Source: Anaerolineales bacterium
GTDB lineage: Bacteria; Chloroflexota; Anaerolineae; Anaerolineales; Villigracilaceae
Reading direction: 5' to 3'
Assembly: GCA_030680795.1 (NCBI GenBank)
Contig: JAUXUL010000012.1
Location: 33,873-97,872, forward strand
DNA: 64,000 bases
This document shows, piece after piece, positions 43,070-51,535 of the stretch. A model generated the notes under the pieces. The model did no database searches and was not told the origin of the DNA. It was given only the letters and a program-made list of their open reading frames with translations. Position numbers and translations under genes: made by a program. Positions within the stretch are counted from its first letter, which is position 1. Each line of letters starts with the position of its first letter.

Positions 43070-45838
43070 ATGCCAATTACTCCACAGGATTTCGTCAGCA
43101 AGTGGAAGCGCGCAGATGCACGCGAGCGCCAATCGGTTCAGGAGCATTTTATTGATCTTTGCGCGCTGGTTGGGCATGAAACTCCCATGGGACAAGACCC
43201 ATCAGGCACGCGCTTTGCGTTTGAAATGGGCGCGGCAAAGACCAGCGGCGGGTCAGGCTGGGCGGATGTGGCAAAGCTTGGATTTTTTGGGTGGGAGTAC
43301 AAAGGGAAAGACTCTGATCTTGATAAAGCCTACGAGCAATTATTGCGCTATCGTGACGCGCTTCAAAACCCGCCGCTCTTAATTGTTTCTGACATCAATA
43401 ACATCATCATCCGCACGAACTATACCAACCTCGCCACGCGGACAATCACTCTAACACTGGATGATCTGCTCACCGCCGAGGGACTCAAGACTCTCAAAAC
43501 AGTATTCTTCAACCCCGAACAGCTCAAACCACAAGTGACGATTGAAAGCGTAACACAGGAAGCCGCCAAACAATTTTCAACGCTGGCAAATGTATTACGC
43601 AAATTTGGAGAAGAACCACAGGAAGTAGCGCATTTTCTGATTCGTTTGTTGTTCTGTTTGTTTGCGGAAGATATTGGCTTACTGCCTGAAAAACTTTTCC
43701 CAAGATTGCTGGAGCAAACGCGCCGCAACTCAAAAGACTTTGCAGGAGTATTGAGCCAGTTATTCCGTGCCATGAACACGGGCGGGTATTTCGGTTCGGA
43801 TAAGATATTGCATTTTAATGGCGGACTCTTCGACGATGACCATGTGTTGCAATTGGATAGTGACGCGATGGATATTATTGGCGAGATTGACGGACTGGAT
43901 TGGGCAGCGATCAAACCCTCCATTTTCGGCACTCTCTTTGAACGCGGACTCGACCCAAGCAAACGTTCCCAACTCGGCGCGCATTGCACCGGCGAAGACG
44001 ATATTATTTTGATCGTTGAACCGGTATTAATGGCTCCTCTTCGTCGTGAGTGGGAAAAGATAAAAGATGAAGTTCGGAAAATAAAGCGGGAAGAAGAAAA
44101 AGAAGTAAAAGGCAAAAAGAAGACTGTCTTGCAAAAGAAAATAAAAGATACTTTGCTGGCTTTTGCAGATAAGATCGCTTCGATAAAAGTATTAGACCCT
44201 GCCTGTGGAAGCGCGAACTTCTTATATGTGGCTTTGCGCCTGCTTCTGGATTTGCAAAATGAAGTATTGAACTTCTCCGATGAAATGGGAGCGGGCAGAC
44301 CGTACATCACCGTGACACCAGCACAACTGTACGGCATTGAGACCAACGAGTATGCCCACGAACTCGCGCAAATGACCATTCAAATTGGCTACATTCAATG
44401 GCTGAGAGATAACGGTTATGGCGCACCCGCCGAACCTATTCTGAAACAGACAAAGAATATTATGAAGATGGATGCGATATTGGCTTATGATGAAAGCGGC
44501 AAACCTGTAGAACCTGAATGGCCCGAAGCGGACGTCATCATCGGCAACCCGCCGTTTTTGGGTGGTAATAAAATCCGTGCAGAACTCGGAGATAAATATG
44601 TGGATGCTCTCTTCAAACTTTATGAAGGGCGTGTACCTGCTTTTGCAGATTTGGTTTGTTACTGGTTTGAAAAAGCGCGCGCCATGATTGAAAGCGGAAG
44701 GGCAAAACGTGCTGGCTTACTTGCTACCAATTCAATTCGCGGCGGGGTAAATCGCAAAGTACTTGAAAGAATAAAAGAAACCGGCGATATTTTTTGGGCA
44801 CAGTCAAACCGAGATTGGGTTTTAGACGGCGCGGCTGTAAATGTTTCTATGATTGGCTTCGATAACGGCACGGAAAAGAGTAAGTCGTTAGACGGAACAA
44901 CAATTATAAATATTAACTCAGACCTTTCACATCAATCTGACGTGACTACTGCAAAGGTTTTAGCAGAAAATGCTGGCATTTGTTTTTATGGGTCTCAACA
45001 AAAAGGGTCTTTTGATATTACATCTACCCAGGCAAAAAAGTTGTTGTCAACTCCAAATCCATTCGGACTTAACACCAGTGATGTAGTAAAACGCTCTGTA
45101 AATGGGTTGCAAATTTTACGTGGTGGTGAGGAAAGCTGGGTTATAGATTTCGGAGTAGGTATGCCGATGGAAAAAGCGGCAATGTACGAAGCCCCATTTG
45201 AATATGTAAAGCAGGTTGTATATCCTGAAAGAAAAGATCGTTCTGAAAAGATACAGCGTGATTATTGGTGGTTACATGCACGACCTTCTCCAAGATACCG
45301 AGAAATTTTGAAAAGTCAGAAACGCTATATAGCAAGTCCCACAACTGCAAAATTCCGTGTCTTTGTTTGGTTAGATGCAAATGTTTTAGCAGATCATGCT
45401 GTCGCAGTGTTTGCTCGTGAAGATGATTATTTCCTTGGTGTCTTACAATCTAAAATTCATGTTCTTTGGTCGCTAAAACTTGGTACTTCCCTTGAAGACC
45501 GCCCGCGTTACACGCCTTCAACATCTTTTGAAACCTTCCCCTTCCCGTGGCCGCCAAGCCAAGAGCCAAAGAAAGACCCACGCGTGCAGGCAATCAGTCA
45601 AGCCGCGCAGGAACTGGTTAAGCAACGGGATCGGTGGCTGAATGCCGAAGGTCTCAGCGAAGCCGAAAAGAAAAAGCGCACCCTCACGAATTTATATAAC
45701 GCACGTCCCACCTGGCTGGAGTTGGCTCACAAGCGATTGGATGAAGCCGTCTTCGCCGCGTATGGCTGGAAGAGTGATTTGTCCGATGAGGAGATTTTAG
45801 AGAGGTTGCTGGCCTTGAATTTGGAGAGGGGGAAGTAA
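43070..45838 (+). CDS. MmeI-like type IIL restriction-modification enzyme
   Basis: A 922-residue single-chain enzyme. The N-terminal nuclease has GWADVAKLGFFGWEYKGK (Asp then ExK near residues 66-78), and a helical linker follows. An N6-adenine methylase domain has SAM motif LDPACGSANFLYV near 375 and catalytic NPPFLGG near 492. A C-terminal target-recognition part contains RPRYTPSTSFETFPFPWP, a typical MmeI-family motif. Such enzymes methylate one strand for protection and cut about 20 bases away, needing no separate partner genes. It is flanked by direct copies of a MITE-like repeat, with an OLD-type nuclease nearby, making a small defence zone. The recognition sequence cannot be read from here with confidence. 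Confidence 0.92.
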   Translation: MPITPQDFVSKWKRADARERQSVQEHFIDLCALVGHETPMGQDPSGTRFAFEMGAAKTSGGSGWADVAKLGFFGWEYKGKDSDLDKAYEQLLRYRDALQNPPLLIVSDINNIIIRTNYTNLATRTITLTLDDLLTAEGLKTLKTVFFNPEQLKPQVTIESVTQEAAKQFSTLANVLRKFGEEPQEVAHFLIRLLFCLFAEDIGLLPEKLFPRLLEQTRRNSKDFAGVLSQLFRAMNTGGYFGSDKILHFNGGLFDDDHVLQLDSDAMDIIGEIDGLDWAAIKPSIFGTLFERGLDPSKRSQLGAHCTGEDDIILIVEPVLMAPLRREWEKIKDEVRKIKREEEKEVKGKKKTVLQKKIKDTLLAFADKIASIKVLDPACGSANFLYVALRLLLDLQNEVLNFSDEMGAGRPYITVTPAQLYGIETNEYAHELAQMTIQIGYIQWLRDNGYGAPAEPILKQTKNIMKMDAILAYDESGKPVEPEWPEADVIIGNPPFLGGNKIRAELGDKYVDALFKLYEGRVPAFADLVCYWFEKARAMIESGRAKRAGLLATNSIRGGVNRKVLERIKETGDIFWAQSNRDWVLDGAAVNVSMIGFDNGTEKSKSLDGTTIININSDLSHQSDVTTAKVLAENAGICFYGSQQKGSFDITSTQAKKLLSTPNPFGLNTSDVVKRSVNGLQILRGGEESWVIDFGVGMPMEKAAMYEAPFEYVKQVVYPERKDRSEKIQRDYWWLHARPSPRYREILKSQKRYIASPTTAKFRVFVWLDANVLADHAVAVFAREDDYFLGVLQSKIHVLWSLKLGTSLEDRPRYTPSTSFETFPFPWPPSQEPKKDPRVQAISQAAQELVKQRDRWLNAEGLSEAEKKKRTLTNLYNARPTWLELAHKRLDEAVFAAYGWKSDLSDEEILERLLALNLERGK

Positions 45839-45943
45839 TAACCCCCATCCCGTCCTTCCCCCAAATCCAAGAGCGGGATTTAGGGGAAGGTGAATGTACT
45901 GTCTATATGAAAATCTAAATTCCGTTCAACGCTGGGTTTTCCT

Positions 45944-46072
45944 CCCCTAAATACGACATGAAAATTTTTAATTAATATCGGAAGACTTTAACTGTCGTAT
46001 TTGGGGGAGGTGTCCCGCCTTGCGGGACGGAGGGGGTGGGGCGCCACACGCCATCTCCACGCATGGACAAAT
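45944..46072. repeat. MITE-like repeat, right of the restriction-modification gene
   Basis: Arms cccctaaatacgac and gtcgtatttgggg with the same atgaaaattttt core, then a tail ending cgcatggacaaat. It holds an extra hairpin tcccgccttgcggga relative to the left copy at 42921. Confidence 0.85.
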
Positions 46073-46086
46073 AATCAAATCAAAAT

Positions 46087-46503
46087 TTACTTTGCCAAGC
46101 AAATCATTTCTGGGGATGGAGATGTCATCTTAACACTTACGATATTTACTTCATCAATTACAAACACTTCCTGCGGCTTACATTTTTTATCCAATTTCGA
46201 CAAAAAATAATGACCATTATTGAAATAAAGAAACCGCAAACCCTATTGAACAATAATCACCAAGAGCAAGCCTGTTGCCCACAAAAATAGCCATCCCGAT
46301 TCTAAATAATCAAACAAAGACAACCGAATAAATGATATATCTATTCCAAGAGTTTCAAAATAACCTTGAAAATATGATCGGCCAAACAAATAGCTCAGAG
46401 CTGCTAATGCGCTGGAATACGCAAGCAACTGCTTCAATATATCTAGAAACCATGAAAACTTTTCAACACTAGAAGCATTATTCATGTTTATATGCTCAAC
46501 CAT
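46087..46503 (-). pseudogene. Membrane protein gene interrupted by an in-frame amber codon
   Basis: An 86-codon frame starting at 46503 (MVEHINMNNASSVEKFSW) encodes two membrane helices around GIDISFIRLSLFDYLESGW, a motif I associate with larger multi-pass proteins of unknown function. It stops at TAG (46243-46245). The same frame continues for 51 codons as GLRFLYFNNGHYFLSKLDKK ... QEVFVIDEVNIVSVKM and stops at 46087. That continuation looks like the cytoplasmic C-terminus of such proteins. The middle appears shortened. This is probably a decayed gene in the defence zone, next to the OLD nuclease. Confidence 0.55.
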
Positions 46504-46577
46504 TTATCGACTTAAAAACAAGCGACGTTGCTTGCTCGCAACTGCCACTCATTGTTGATAAGTCATCGAATTCTTAG

Positions 46578-48542
46578 CTACCCTTCAATCAATTTATTTA
46601 GGGCTTTGAAAATCTTCTCAAAGATATCAAGGGTTTTAGAGGGGATATTTTTCTCAATATTATTGATATTTTCTGCGAAATATCTTGCGGGTCTATAATG
46701 GTTAAAACTTGCCTTCTCCTTGATTGGCTGGTTCTTGAAATGCTCTTCCATTCTTACAAGAATGCGAGGATTCGAACCCGGAAGATCCTTGGGCTTAAGT
46801 TCAAGCTTGTATTCCATGTTCACTAATTGACAATAGAAATCATCGCCAAATACATCTTCTAAATCTGCCTCATCCCGTTTCAAGAAGTCTGCGTAGGTTA
46901 ATACATTCTGTTTCTTCAACAGCTTTTTCTTGTATAAATTTTCAACTTGTTGACGATCCTTAGTTTGGATATCAATGAGAGTTGCAATCAGCATTCCTTT
47001 TTGAGAGCTAAGCATCGAAACATAAGTAGGAACTTTGTCTGCGCCACCAACGGGAGTTATCGTCCATTTCTGACTCAATCCAGTCCTACCTTGTTTTTCC
47101 AAGACGCCCGATATGGTTTGCAGCATCAATAAATCCGAAACACCTTCAACCACTAAACTAAATGGCCCAACAAAAAGTGTCTGATAAATTTCATATCCTA
47201 ACGCCCCTTGTAAAGGAAAAAGACTATCGTCTGTTGCTTCCAACACATCCGTTATTACTTTCGTTCCACGCTCTTTTTCAGGAAGTTCATCAAGTGTGTC
47301 CATTTCACGATCTTGAACAATGCGAACTCGATCAAATCTTTTCGAATCAACCATGAAAGGTGAATGAGTTGTGTATACTACTTGATGAACACCATTTAGT
47401 TCTTTTTCCATATAGCGCAATAAATCTTCTTGAGCTTTTCCATGCAAAAACAATCCAGGCTCATCTAATAACAATATTAACGGTTGCTCTTCCTTTTGTT
47501 GCTTATCAAACCAAGCAAGAAACGAGAAAAACCAAACAAATCCTCTTGATCGAGTGCCAAGCAAAGTAGAAACCTTGTGTTTCGAATCATAAACTGAGGC
47601 CCAAAGATTATTTCCTTGTCTCATTCCCTCTGGGTCACCTGGACGAGCGGGCCTCACGTCAAAGCGTAGTTCAATATGCTTGTTTTGTGACCAGTATTTT
47701 AAAATCTTTTTACTTAAGTGATTACTTGCACCTTCAAGCTTATTTACGAGATCTTGCGTGCGAGCAGGATTTAGCAGTTCTTCAAAGTCAATACGAGCAA
47801 TTTCCAGTAGACCTAATAGTGGGTGATCGTGTTTTTCTAATTTGCCTTGCTTGGATCTAGCAATCAAAGTTTCGAGGTTTTCATGTCCTTTCATCTGGTA
47901 ATACTCATCAAAATACAAGAACTTTGGCACATAATTTGCTAGGTATTTAATAAAGATATATTGAGCTAAGCTCTTTACACCTATATCTTTAATATTATCT
48001 TCAAGTCGCTTTAAATGGTCCGTATTCTCATCGTTAACATTTGCCTTAATTTCTTCTCTTAGCGCGGTTAAGTTTGAGACTTTCAAGAATTTTTCTAAGA
48101 GGCGGTCTGGCAATTCAGATTTTTCAATAAGGAATTTAATTGCAACTTCCTCATTTGCCTTTAGATTGATAGTTTGTTTATTTTCATAATTTTTGTTCAG
48201 GACGAGCATCCGATCAGCAAGAACGCCTTTACCTAAATCGCTTTCGATCTCGGAAATTTCATCATCTGCTAGGTCGAACTTAACAGAAATTACTGTGGCA
48301 GGTTTTCGTTTCCCGGTCTCTACATCTTGTTGATAATCTTCAACATCAGACCTTGGGTAATCATTTGTTACATCAAAATTCCCTTCGTTTTCAATGATAG
48401 GGCTTAGACGATATAACGCTTGAAGAATTGCTGTCTTTCCAGCTTCGTTTTTGCCAACCAGGCAGGTAATATCGCCAATTTCAAATTCGTTTGAATCTCG
48501 GACTGACTGAAATTCTTGAACATGCACGGTTTTAAGCTTCAT
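46578..48542 (-). CDS. OLD-family ATP-dependent nuclease (AAA ATPase + Toprim)
   Basis: A 654-residue overcoming-lysogenisation-defect type protein. The N-terminal ABC-like ATPase has Walker A LVGKNEAGKTAIL (residues 30-37 core), a coiled region, Walker B LILLLDEPGLFLHG and the switch YTTHSPFMV. The C-terminal Toprim nuclease begins SLVVEGVSDLLMLQ. Such enzymes nick or degrade DNA and many act in phage defence. Class 2 members (GajA) lie beside a UvrD-like GajB helicase; no helicase is seen here, so this is a solitary class 1-like member or has lost its partner. GC content is lower than in the metabolic genes. It lies with a restriction-modification gene and antitoxins. Confidence 0.9.
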   Translation of the reverse strand: MKLKTVHVQEFQSVRDSNEFEIGDITCLVGKNEAGKTAILQALYRLSPIIENEGNFDVTNDYPRSDVEDYQQDVETGKRKPATVISVKFDLADDEISEIESDLGKGVLADRMLVLNKNYENKQTINLKANEEVAIKFLIEKSELPDRLLEKFLKVSNLTALREEIKANVNDENTDHLKRLEDNIKDIGVKSLAQYIFIKYLANYVPKFLYFDEYYQMKGHENLETLIARSKQGKLEKHDHPLLGLLEIARIDFEELLNPARTQDLVNKLEGASNHLSKKILKYWSQNKHIELRFDVRPARPGDPEGMRQGNNLWASVYDSKHKVSTLLGTRSRGFVWFFSFLAWFDKQQKEEQPLILLLDEPGLFLHGKAQEDLLRYMEKELNGVHQVVYTTHSPFMVDSKRFDRVRIVQDREMDTLDELPEKERGTKVITDVLEATDDSLFPLQGALGYEIYQTLFVGPFSLVVEGVSDLLMLQTISGVLEKQGRTGLSQKWTITPVGGADKVPTYVSMLSSQKGMLIATLIDIQTKDRQQVENLYKKKLLKKQNVLTYADFLKRDEADLEDVFGDDFYCQLVNMEYKLELKPKDLPGSNPRILVRMEEHFKNQPIKEKASFNHYRPARYFAENINNIEKNIPSKTLDIFEKIFKALNKLIEG

Positions 48543-48711
48543 TTTTACTTCTCCTTACATAGATATTCAATAATTCAGATTGAGTATAGTGTTCTCTCCA
48601 GAGGAAGTCCCCGTTTACTCAAAATATTATTGCATATTTATTAGAAAATTCAACATTTTTAGTGTAAGAGTTTTATTAGAATTTATGTTCTTTATAAACT
48701 TTAATTTTTGG

Positions 48712-48736
48712 CGGACGAGTTTTCTCGTCCGCCAAC
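48712..48736. repeat. Short hairpin repeat GGCGGACGAG/CTCGTCCGCC
   Basis: A perfect 10-bp stem with loop tttt is followed by caacttttcaac. A close copy with one mismatch (gcgggcgagtttcctcgtccgc) occurs at about 49383-49408 next to the second antitoxin. Confidence 0.75.
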
Positions 48737-48775
48737 TTTTCAACTTTCAAACAGTTTCCTACAAAACTGCCCGCT

Positions 48776-49006
48776 TCATTTACCTTCCCACACGGCGCGA
48801 ATTTCAGCGTCAATATCTTCCTGTGTAATATTGTATTTTTTTGCTGTAGCGTGCGCATTTTTCAGGGCTTCCTTGAAATCATCCCTGATTTTTTCTTCAT
48901 TCGGTAAACTGATCTTGAGAAAGCGGACATATGCCAAAACATCTGCCTGCCGTGATTCTGGCAGGGTGGCAACTTCACGCAAAAGAGTTTGTTCAAAAGT
49001 GGTCAT
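48776..49006 (-). CDS. Toxinless antitoxin-like small protein
   Basis: A 76-residue protein, MTTFEQTLLREVATLPESRQ then ADVLAYVRFLKISLPNEE, of a small helical family usually found in front of PIN or RelE-type toxins. The first half is a two-helix motif, the second a charged tail (ITQEDIDAEIRAVWEGK) typical of toxin wrapping. No toxin follows on the minus strand before the hairpin at 48712. The antitoxin assignment comes from resemblance to paired genes I know of and from the similar situation at 49160. Confidence 0.6.
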   Translation of the reverse strand: MTTFEQTLLREVATLPESRQADVLAYVRFLKISLPNEEKIRDDFKEALKNAHATAKKYNITQEDIDAEIRAVWEGK

Positions 49007-49077
49007 GCTTCACCTCTACTTCAATTATACAACCTCTTGTTCTGTCAGCAATTCAACTGCTGGCGGAACTATTCATA

Positions 49078-49158
49078 TTAGCACTCACTAAATCCACAAG
49101 CATAGCACTTGCGGCAACCTTCCTCGTTCACCACCGCCGCCTCGCCGCACCCGCTCAT
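49078..49158 (-). CDS. 26-codon mini-gene equal to the zinc-binding tail of NrdJ
   Basis: An ATG one base after the upstream antitoxin stop (TAATATG) opens a frame reading [20 protein letters not shown] and ending CGFSEC. All but the first three residues are identical to the C-terminus of NrdJ (54025). The identity ends at the stop codon. In RNR this tail holds the redox-active CxxC. Whether the copy is expressed is unknown, but spacing suggests translational coupling to the antitoxin gene. Confidence 0.5.
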   Translation of the reverse strand: MSGCGEAAVVNEEGCRKCYACGFSEC

Positions 49159-49159
49159 A

Positions 49160-49363
49160 TTAGCCACCATTTTTGTTTATTTCTGCCGCAATTTTATCTA
49201 AAGTAGTCGATCCACTTTTATTTTTCTCTGTTCCGCCTGATGAGACCAACAAAGCAACAACCTCATCATTATCAATAATTTGGACTTCCTCACCCGTTCT
49301 CATTACCGAACGAACAAGGTCTCCAGCTTTTGCTTTGAGTTCAAGAACAGTAACTGTTTTCAT
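49160..49363 (-). CDS. Phd/YefM-like antitoxin
   Basis: A 67-residue protein, [20 protein letters not shown] then [20 protein letters not shown], the N-terminal DNA-binding fold of Phd/YefM antitoxins, with a short C-terminal tail for toxin binding. The ATG at 49363 is behind GGAG; extra in-frame codons upstream derive from a repeat (VEKLADEETRP). A toxin gene would be expected directly downstream, but that place is taken by the copied RNR tail. It is therefore a solitary antitoxin, perhaps after a recombination that removed its toxin. Confidence 0.75.
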   Translation of the reverse strand: MKTVTVLELKAKAGDLVRSVMRTGEEVQIIDNDEVVALLVSSGGTEKNKSGSTTLDKIAAEINKNGG

Positions 49364-49450
49364 TTTGTTACTCCATTCTGCAAGCGGGCGAGTTTCCTCG
49401 TCCGCCAACTTTTCAACATTCAACCCTTCGACAAGCTCAGGGCAAGCCTT

Positions 49451-49555
49451 CTAACATTCCGAAAACCCACAAGCATAGCACTCTGGGCGCATTTTGCCCG
49501 TGCAACCTTCCTTGTTCACGACCGCCGCTTCGCCGCACTCGGGGGAGGTGTGGAG
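49451..49555 (-). pseudogene. Second stray copy of a ribonucleotide reductase zinc tail
   Basis: Between in-frame stops the minus strand reads [18 protein letters not shown] then [16 protein letters not shown] and a stop. It is clearly related to the NrdJ C-terminus but carries a five-residue insertion after the second Cys region. It has no start codon and abuts the stop of the acetamidase-like gene, so it looks like a gene fragment. Confidence 0.65.
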
Positions 49556-49559
49556 TCAT

Positions 49560-50486
49560 TTAGTTCTTAAAAATACTCAAAGGCATATAAGCCGAGACAA
49601 TAAAGTTGGGAGCATCCACGATCTCGCTGATCTTGAGATCCGCGGCGACGCTGCACAGCACGTATGCCTGGCTGCGGGTGATGCCGTAGGTCTTCACCAC
49701 CCAATCAATCATGTAACGAGCCGCATTTTTGGAGTTCTCCATCAGGTCCGGCCCGTTGGCCGTGGTGACGTGATATCCGCCCGAATCGGACTTGGCCAAC
49801 GGGCTAGTGGTCTCGAACTGCAATTCCTTGACCGAAATATCCTTGCTAACGTTAAACTTCAACGTGACGGTCATCGGAGATTCGATGCCTGTGCCGCACA
49901 ATTCTCCATTCCCCTGCCCGCTGTGGCAGTCACCGCAAGCGAACAAGGCTCCATCCACGAACACGGGAAACCATGCAGTAGTGCCCACGCGCAGGTCGCG
50001 GATATCCATGTTGCCGCCGAAATTACCGGGGGCAATGGTGGTGATGCGGCCGGGTTCCTGCGGGGCAACGCCCATACATCCACAGAACGGCTCGAAGGGC
50101 AGGACGATACCATTCACGCCGAACCTGCACTTCTCGCCTTCGAGTTTCCAATGATGGATGTAGGCGAAATCAAAATCATCGGCGAGCAGGCCGAAGTGCT
50201 GTAAGTGTCCGCTCCACGCCCAACCCTTGTGTTTGAAGTCGAGAATCTCCACTTCAAGCGCGTCGCCGGCTTTTGCGCCTTTCACATACACTGACCCGAC
50301 CAGCGCATGGATCGGGTCGAAATTGATGTTCGCCAACTTCTGATCGTCCCATTCGGGAGTGACCTGTCCACAAGGCTCGGGGCAATCAAAGACCACCGTA
50401 TCGCCAGGGTTGATCTCCAAACGCGGGGTTACGGAGTTGTCCCAAAAGGGTTGGGTTACGGAACCATCGAGTGTATGTTCTGTCAT
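49560..50486 (-). CDS. Acetamidase/formamidase family protein
   Basis: A 308-residue FmdA/AmdA-family amidase. Typical segments are LEINPGDTVVFDCPEPCGQV, DALEVEILDFKHKGWAWSGH, NMDIRDLRVGTTAWFPVFVDGALFACGDCHSGQGNGE (metal-site His/Asp region) and AYVLCSVAADLKISEIVDAPN. These enzymes hydrolyse formamide or acetamide to ammonia and the acid. It follows the ECF transporter genes on the same strand, 32 bases after the EcfT stop, so they are probably one unit. An imported amide-bearing nutrient or vitamin precursor may be its substrate. That link is inferred from position. Confidence 0.92.
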   Translation of the reverse strand: MTEHTLDGSVTQPFWDNSVTPRLEINPGDTVVFDCPEPCGQVTPEWDDQKLANINFDPIHALVGSVYVKGAKAGDALEVEILDFKHKGWAWSGHLQHFGLLADDFDFAYIHHWKLEGEKCRFGVNGIVLPFEPFCGCMGVAPQEPGRITTIAPGNFGGNMDIRDLRVGTTAWFPVFVDGALFACGDCHSGQGNGELCGTGIESPMTVTLKFNVSKDISVKELQFETTSPLAKSDSGGYHVTTANGPDLMENSKNAARYMIDWVVKTYGITRSQAYVLCSVAADLKISEIVDAPNFIVSAYMPLSIFKN

Positions 50487-50518
50487 GTCATATTCTCCTT
50501 TTGTTGATGAATGAACTT

Positions 50519-51535
50519 TTAAGAACGCAGCATGTTCAGGATGAATTGCTCAGTCGGGTTGCCTATTTGCAGGTAGTTCAGATATAAGGCGATAAACAAC
50601 AGCAGCACGATGACCGCCAGGACGATGTAATCGACTAATTTGAACTTAAGCTCACGGCGATAAGTGCGCGCGCCTATATTATAGTCAAAGCCACGCGAGA
50701 GGATGGCCACAGAAATATCCTGTGAACGCTCCAGCGTGGCCACAAAAATTGGCAGCAGCAATGCCGTGAGCACCTGCACGCGGCGGATCAGATTTTTGGG
50801 TTGGACATTATAGCCGCGCGCCTTCTGCGCATCCGTTATGATCTCGGTCTGCTTCGATAACAAACCAACTGTGGCAAACCCAAGAGTGAGCGCCATGCCC
50901 ATCTCCGGTGGGAGTCCGTGCCCGGCGATCTTTTGGATCATATACCCAAGGATCAGCGAAAGCAGGATCACGATCAAGAATCGTGTCACGAGTCCAAATG
51001 GCAGTCCGTGGACCTGCTCCGCCTTGGTCAATAAAGCGAACATGAATAGAATCAACGCCATTACCAACGTGGCAGGGATCTCCGAGAGAAAGGTCTTGCT
51101 CTGCTCGCGCTTCGTGATTGTCAACGCCAGGTCAACGGGCGGGGTTGTGTATAACATCAAGTGCACTGATAACACCACACTGAAGAAACGGAAGAAGACC
51201 GCCATACCACGCACCAGTCCCTGCACTGTGACCGGGATCCAACTCTTGAAGGGAATCAGGTAGAACAGGAAATAGGAGTCCTTTGTAGTAATAAAAAGGA
51301 TCTGAAACATGGAAAATGTAAAAAATATGACGATCAGGATCCGCAGATTGGTGTTGAGCAGTTTGCGATCGATGGACCGCACCCCGATCGAATATAACGC
51401 AATGAATAACAACCCCATAAAGATGGGGTCTATCACGACGATTGCTAGCACTGTCATACCGATAAAGATCAATAACTTGGTGCGGGCATCTAGCCGGTGA
51501 AGAAAGGCATGCCCCTTTTGATATTCAATCGCCAT
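50519..51535 (-). CDS. ecfT: ECF transporter T component (EcfT)
   Basis: A 338-residue membrane protein of the CbiQ/EcfT family with about six to seven helices. The N-terminus is the conserved YQKGHAFLHRLDARTKLLIFI, and the coupling-helix Ala-Arg-Gly motifs are seen as DAQKARGYNVQPKN and AILSRGFDYN. It couples ATP hydrolysis by the EcfA pair to tumbling of the S component. It overlaps the EcfA gene by eleven bases. A C-terminal extra helix makes it longer than the usual 260-280 residues. Confidence 0.92.
   Translation of the reverse strand: MAIEYQKGHAFLHRLDARTKLLIFIGMTVLAIVVIDPIFMGLLFIALYSIGVRSIDRKLLNTNLRILIVIFFTFSMFQILFITTKDSYFLFYLIPFKSWIPVTVQGLVRGMAVFFRFFSVVLSVHLMLYTTPPVDLALTITKREQSKTFLSEIPATLVMALILFMFALLTKAEQVHGLPFGLVTRFLIVILLSLILGYMIQKIAGHGLPPEMGMALTLGFATVGLLSKQTEIITDAQKARGYNVQPKNLIRRVQVLTALLLPIFVATLERSQDISVAILSRGFDYNIGARTYRRELKFKLVDYIVLAVIVLLLFIALYLNYLQIGNPTEQFILNMLRS

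Noticed and set aside
40127..46503. TAG recoding as an amino acid
   Set aside because: Two genes have in-frame TAG, but TAG also ends a normal gene (HMG-CoA reductase) and both interrupted genes are shortened, so decay is simpler.
46745..46790. tRNA T-arm-like string (ccgggttcgaatcc on the minus strand)
   Set aside because: It lies inside the OLD nuclease reading frame (LPGSNPRILV), and no acceptor stem, D-arm or anticodon arm can be built around it.
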